Assembly: GCA_019348365.1 (NCBI GenBank)
Contig: JAHWJO010000140.1
Span: forward strand, 1-9,506
Reading direction: 5' to 3'
Source of the DNA: Armatimonadota bacterium
GTDB lineage: Bacteria; Armatimonadota; DTGP01; JAHWJO01
DNA length: 9,506 nucleotides
A program made the position numbers and the translations under genes. The notes under the pieces are model-generated. The model was given only the letters and a program-made list of their open reading frames with translations. It had not been told where the DNA came from and made no database searches. Positions 6,369 to 9,506 of this stretch are shown here, one piece after another. The first letter of the stretch is position 1, and each line of letters begins with the position of its first letter.

Positions 6369-7955
6369 CTAGAGAGGCGCCGGTGATCCGGTCGGTTCCT
6401 CGCAGGCGGTCTCCAATCCGACGGCGATCTTCAGAACTTTGACCACGTCCGTGACCGTCACCTCGCCGTCGCAGTTCGCATCCGCCGCCGCGTACTGCTC
6501 CTCCGTCCCCTGGACGATCTTGATAATCATCTGGAGCAGGGCGATGGCGTCGCGGGTGTCCACCCGGTCATCGCCCGCGTCGGCGGTGGGCTCGACGTTG
6601 GCCACGTCGCCCTTCAGGCGGTGGAAGACCGTCAGAGTGCCGCCTTCCGCCGCGCTGGCGTGATCCTGCCCGTTGACGCTCAGGAGCAGGTCCTTCAGCT
6701 CGAAGCTGTAGACCGCGCCGTTCTCCGCCGTCTCCGGCACCTTGAACGGCAGCTCCACGAGGGTGCCGGGGCCGTTCGCGGTGGCGGCGGACGCCAGCGC
6801 CACCCGCACTTCACCGGCCACCGTAGCGTTCACCTGCGGCCCCGCGCCGGGCAGGAGGGTTCCGGCTTTCGCCGCGTTCACGAATTCGAGATCCTGCGTC
6901 GTCGAAGGGGTTTTCATCGTGTAGACCAGCCGGAACGACGCTCCGGAAAGCCCGGTGATCTTCTCGTTCACCGAGATCACGACGGCAGAGACCTCTCCCT
7001 TGCGGGCCTTCACCGAATTCACGCTCACCAGGCCGCCCTCGATCGGTACGGGGGCCGGCTTCGCGGCGACGGTCACTTTCCCGCCCGTCGCGTTCGCCTG
7101 GACCGACCCCTGGCCGGTCGCGAGGACGAGGTTGGAGATGCCGACGGGATACTCTTTCCCCAAGGGCGCGGTGGAGGGAAGGTGGAAGGTGACTTTCGCG
7201 ACGGTTCCGGGGCCGTTCTTCCCGACGGCGGCGGCAATGGCGACTCGCACGACTCCGGGCGTAACGACGTTGACGGCGAGCGTGCCGGACAGGAAGCCGC
7301 CCAGGGTCACGTCGTCCGCCGTTACAACGAGCGAAGGATCGTAGTTGAGGTCGAATTGCACCCCTGCCGTGTTCCGGACCTGATCCGTGGCGGAAAGGGT
7401 GACGGCCGCTTCCCCGCCGGGATAGCCCGAGACGCTGGACGCGGTCAGCCCCAGGACGGGCCGATTCGCGACGGTCAGCGATCCTTCCCTGACGGCCAGC
7501 GTGATGGATTTCCCGGTGGAGTCGGTGGCGACGACGTTCCGAAGGCGGAACGTGTATTTCGTCCCGACGGGGGCGTTCGCGGGAACGACGAATGGGACCG
7601 ACAGGACCGCTCCCGGCCCCTTCTTCGGGTTCACCCCGGCGGCGGCGGTCGCCAGGCTGGTGGCCGACGGGTTCGTCACCAGCGAAAATCCGGCGAGCAG
7701 GGGCGCGTAGATCTCTTCCTCTTCATCCGTGCTGATCGTCAGGTTCGGGGCGGTGGCGGGCAGCTTCGCGCCGAAATCCAGCACGTACTGGATCCCGGTG
7801 AGGCTCGTCACCGCCGCATCAACCGAGACTTTCACTCGCGTCGTATCGCCCGGATAGGCTTCCGTCGTCGAGAGGGAAAGAGTCTGAGCATGGCCGGCGC
7901 CGCTGCTCAGGGCGAAAATAGATAGTGCTGCCAGAATAGCCGTCTTTAGTTGCAT
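6369..7955 (-). CDS. secreted protein with three cohesin-like domains and a C-terminal dockerin
   Basis: This 528-aa exported protein has a Sec signal peptide (MQLKTAILAALSIFALSSG..., likely cleaved after GHA at about residue 23). Three related beta-sandwich domains follow at about 25-163, 167-296 and 308-443. Each has a start like V..YPG, a central GPG motif (113-115, 248-250, 395-397), an F..P step and a closing GGxxTV-type strand, which is a cohesin-like pattern. A type I-like dockerin ends the protein (about 447-515). Its second calcium loop is canonical: D492, N494, D496, G497, D503. The first is stretched by about eight residues between D450 and D462, then continues DDRVDTRD. No catalytic domain or anchor is visible, so it is probably a scaffold or cell-surface binding protein; dockerin could bind cohesins of other copies. 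The ATG at 7955 has GGGAG seven bases upstream. The gene shares its upstream region with htrA. Confidence 0.85.
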   Translation of the reverse strand: MQLKTAILAALSIFALSSGAGHAQTLSLSTTEAYPGDTTRVKVSVDAAVTSLTGIQYVLDFGAKLPATAPNLTISTDEEEEIYAPLLAGFSLVTNPSATSLATAAAGVNPKKGPGAVLSVPFVVPANAPVGTKYTFRLRNVVATDSTGKSITLAVREGSLTVANRPVLGLTASSVSGYPGGEAAVTLSATDQVRNTAGVQFDLNYDPSLVVTADDVTLGGFLSGTLAVNVVTPGVVRVAIAAAVGKNGPGTVAKVTFHLPSTAPLGKEYPVGISNLVLATGQGSVQANATGGKVTVAAKPAPVPIEGGLVSVNSVKARKGEVSAVVISVNEKITGLSGASFRLVYTMKTPSTTQDLEFVNAAKAGTLLPGAGPQVNATVAGEVRVALASAATANGPGTLVELPFKVPETAENGAVYSFELKDLLLSVNGQDHASAAEGGTLTVFHRLKGDVANVEPTADAGDDRVDTRDAIALLQMIIKIVQGTEEQYAAADANCDGEVTVTDVVKVLKIAVGLETACEEPTGSPAPL

Positions 7956-8323
7956 TAAAGGTCTCCCGGAGTATTTGCCCCTGCCGAAACCTGACAGGGG
8001 GATCTGAAGTGAGTTTCCTGTAAATCATTTCAACGTCTTGCCACGACCCCGCAATTCAATGAAGGAGGTGGCATGGCCTGGAACCCGATGGAATCTCCCG
8101 GTCCCTCCCGGCGAGGTTCAGGCGGCGCGTGATTCACGCTTGTGTCGTTGTGCCACATTCCGGAGTGTCTGGTTTGTAACGGGAGATAGAGTGCCGAAAT
8201 CGTCACACCATCGGTACCCATTGCGCGTCTAAGGCGCGGGGAGGGGAGACGTGGATGAGGCGATATGCGGACCACGCACCTTCCAAAGGCGGCGCGCAGA
8301 AGGGGGATATTGAGCCGTTTTGT

Positions 8324-8352
8324 GGGGAAACTTCCCCCTGGATTCCAGGGGG
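8324..8352. other. pair of mutually exclusive hairpins
   Basis: GGGGAA (8324-8329) pairs with TTCCCC (8332-8337) across only two bases (the physical loop would open further). CCCCCTGG (8334-8341) pairs perfectly with CCAGGGGG (8345-8352) across ATT. The two stems share the C-run at 8334-8337 and cannot form together. The second stem, with its three-base loop, resembles the hairpins at 3249 and 4729 in style, so it may be another dispersed palindromic repeat. Confidence 0.5.
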
Positions 8353-8476
8353 GTAAAAGGATGATTCTCAGCAATTCTGTGGGAACGTCGTTGGTGTGCG
8401 GTCGGTCTGATTCATGAACACGACAGTTCGAGCGGATACGAGGGGTCACGGGGCATTCCTGCCCTCGTGTGGCGGC

Positions 8477-8503
8477 GAACCTTTGCTGACGGAGCCCGTC
8501 TAA
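8477..8503 (+). promoter_or_regulatory. candidate ECF (sigma-E-like) promoter of htrA
   Basis: GAACCT (8477-8482) and GTCTAA (8498-8503) are separated by 15 bases, close to the sigma-E-type pattern GAACTT ... TCTGA of extracytoplasmic-function sigma factors. It lies about 120 bases upstream of the htrA start, and htrA/degP genes are classic targets of envelope-stress sigma factors. The core match is short, no sigma gene is in the window, and a TATATC at 8520-8525 without a fitting -35 is the housekeeping alternative. Confidence 0.35.
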
Positions 8504-8613
8504 CGACATGTTCCGATCTTATATCTATTTTCCGCATTCGTTCTTTCTTTCAGTCAGCAAGCTCGAACGTGTTCAATCCCTTTGCTCTCACATGAACCAT
8601 CCAGACTATACCC

Positions 8614-8624
8614 AGGAGGGAAAA

Positions 8625-8627
<3 letters not shown>
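8614..8627 (+). promoter_or_regulatory. strong ribosome binding site that fixes a TTG start for htrA
   Basis: AGGAGGG (8614-8620) is followed after four bases by TTG (8625-8627). This is the only good ribosome site near the beginning of the protease frame, and starting here keeps the basic-plus-hydrophobic export signal. The first in-frame ATG (8721) has lost that signal and has no comparable site. Confidence 0.8.

Positions 8628-9506
<879 letters not shown>

Larger units (their letters stand above)
7956..8624. other. 669-bp spacer between divergent genes, with several hairpins
   Basis: I find no convincing protein gene. CCCCTG (7978-7983) and CAGGGG (7995-8000) form a stem in the leader of the cohesin-dockerin gene. 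A perfect ribosome-site sequence, AAGGAGGT (8062-8069), precedes an ATG at 8073 that opens only 19 codons. Around 8324-8352 two overlapping hairpins compete (listed separately). ACGAGGG (8438-8444) pairs with CCCTCGT (8462-8468) around a 17-base loop. The right part carries the candidate htrA promoter. The hairpin cluster at 8320-8470 could be an untranslated leader or small RNA, but nothing identifies a known family. Confidence 0.6.

Noticed and set aside
6621..7925. Plus-strand open frame (434 codons) opposite the cohesin-dockerin gene
   Set aside because: Very rich in Arg, Gly and Asp, with no domain pattern, whereas the minus-strand frame has a signal peptide, repeated domains and a dockerin.
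8025..8050. Sigma-54-like TGGCA...TTG on the minus strand upstream of the cohesin-dockerin gene
   Set aside because: The spacing between the two conserved dinucleotides is one base short and the GC of the -12 element is GA.
8030..8509. Minus-strand open frame of 159 codons in the spacer ahead of htrA
   Set aside because: No ribosome site, no motif, Pro/Arg-rich composition, and it runs through several hairpins; treated as non-coding.
8563..8575. LexA-like GAAC/GTTC inverted pair upstream of htrA
   Set aside because: The half-sites are separated by two bases, whereas the Gram-positive-type LexA box needs four.
8560..8600. tRNA-like GTTCAATCC sequence
   Set aside because: No matching acceptor, D or anticodon stems surround it. 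I saw no tRNA or rRNA gene elsewhere in the window.

Overview
The window is high-GC bacterial DNA with five well-supported protein genes, separated by spacers rich in short inverted and tandem repeats. Long mirror-image open frames on the opposite strands are a by-product of the base composition. The gene mix is an E. coli/eukaryote-type arginyl-tRNA synthetase, a Gfo/Idh/MocA oxidoreductase, a polyol-type zinc dehydrogenase, a secreted cohesin-dockerin protein and an HtrA protease, with dispersed repeats of the CGCAGATGAA and CCCTCACCCC...GGGAGAGGG kinds. This suits a free-living, carbohydrate-using bacterium of a repeat-rich phylum such as Armatimonadota or a relative. That placement is a guess from gene content, not from a marker tree.

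Layout. Positions 1-224 are lower in GC and hold one doubtful small minus-strand frame directly behind argS. From 225 to 4540 three minus-strand genes read in the order argS-like paralogue (3287-4540), Gfo/Idh/MocA oxidoreductase (2139-3209), argS (225-1958). The first two are 77 bp apart. The last two are separated by about 180 bp made almost wholly of two interleaved inverted repeats in the order A-B-A'-B'. Positions 4541-4991 have no gene; they hold a heptanucleotide tandem repeat and a 211-bp MITE-like element with perfect 13-bp terminal inverted repeats. A zinc-dependent dehydrogenase (4992-6140, plus) then converges on a minus-strand secreted protein with three cohesin-like domains and a C-terminal dockerin (6369-7955). 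A 669-bp spacer with several hairpins and a candidate ECF-type promoter leads to an HtrA/Deg serine protease that starts at a TTG (8625) and runs off the right edge.

The most interesting object is the argS paralogue. It follows the Bacillus/Thermus-type ArgRS sequence pattern, has lost the N-terminal tRNA-binding domain, carries SLIH in place of HIGH and has no KMSKS. It keeps other active-site-region motifs and the C-terminal DALR anticodon-binding region. It sits upstream, on the same strand, of an intact ArgRS of a different sub-type. This looks like an ancestral synthetase that was replaced and then retained as a probably non-catalytic protein.
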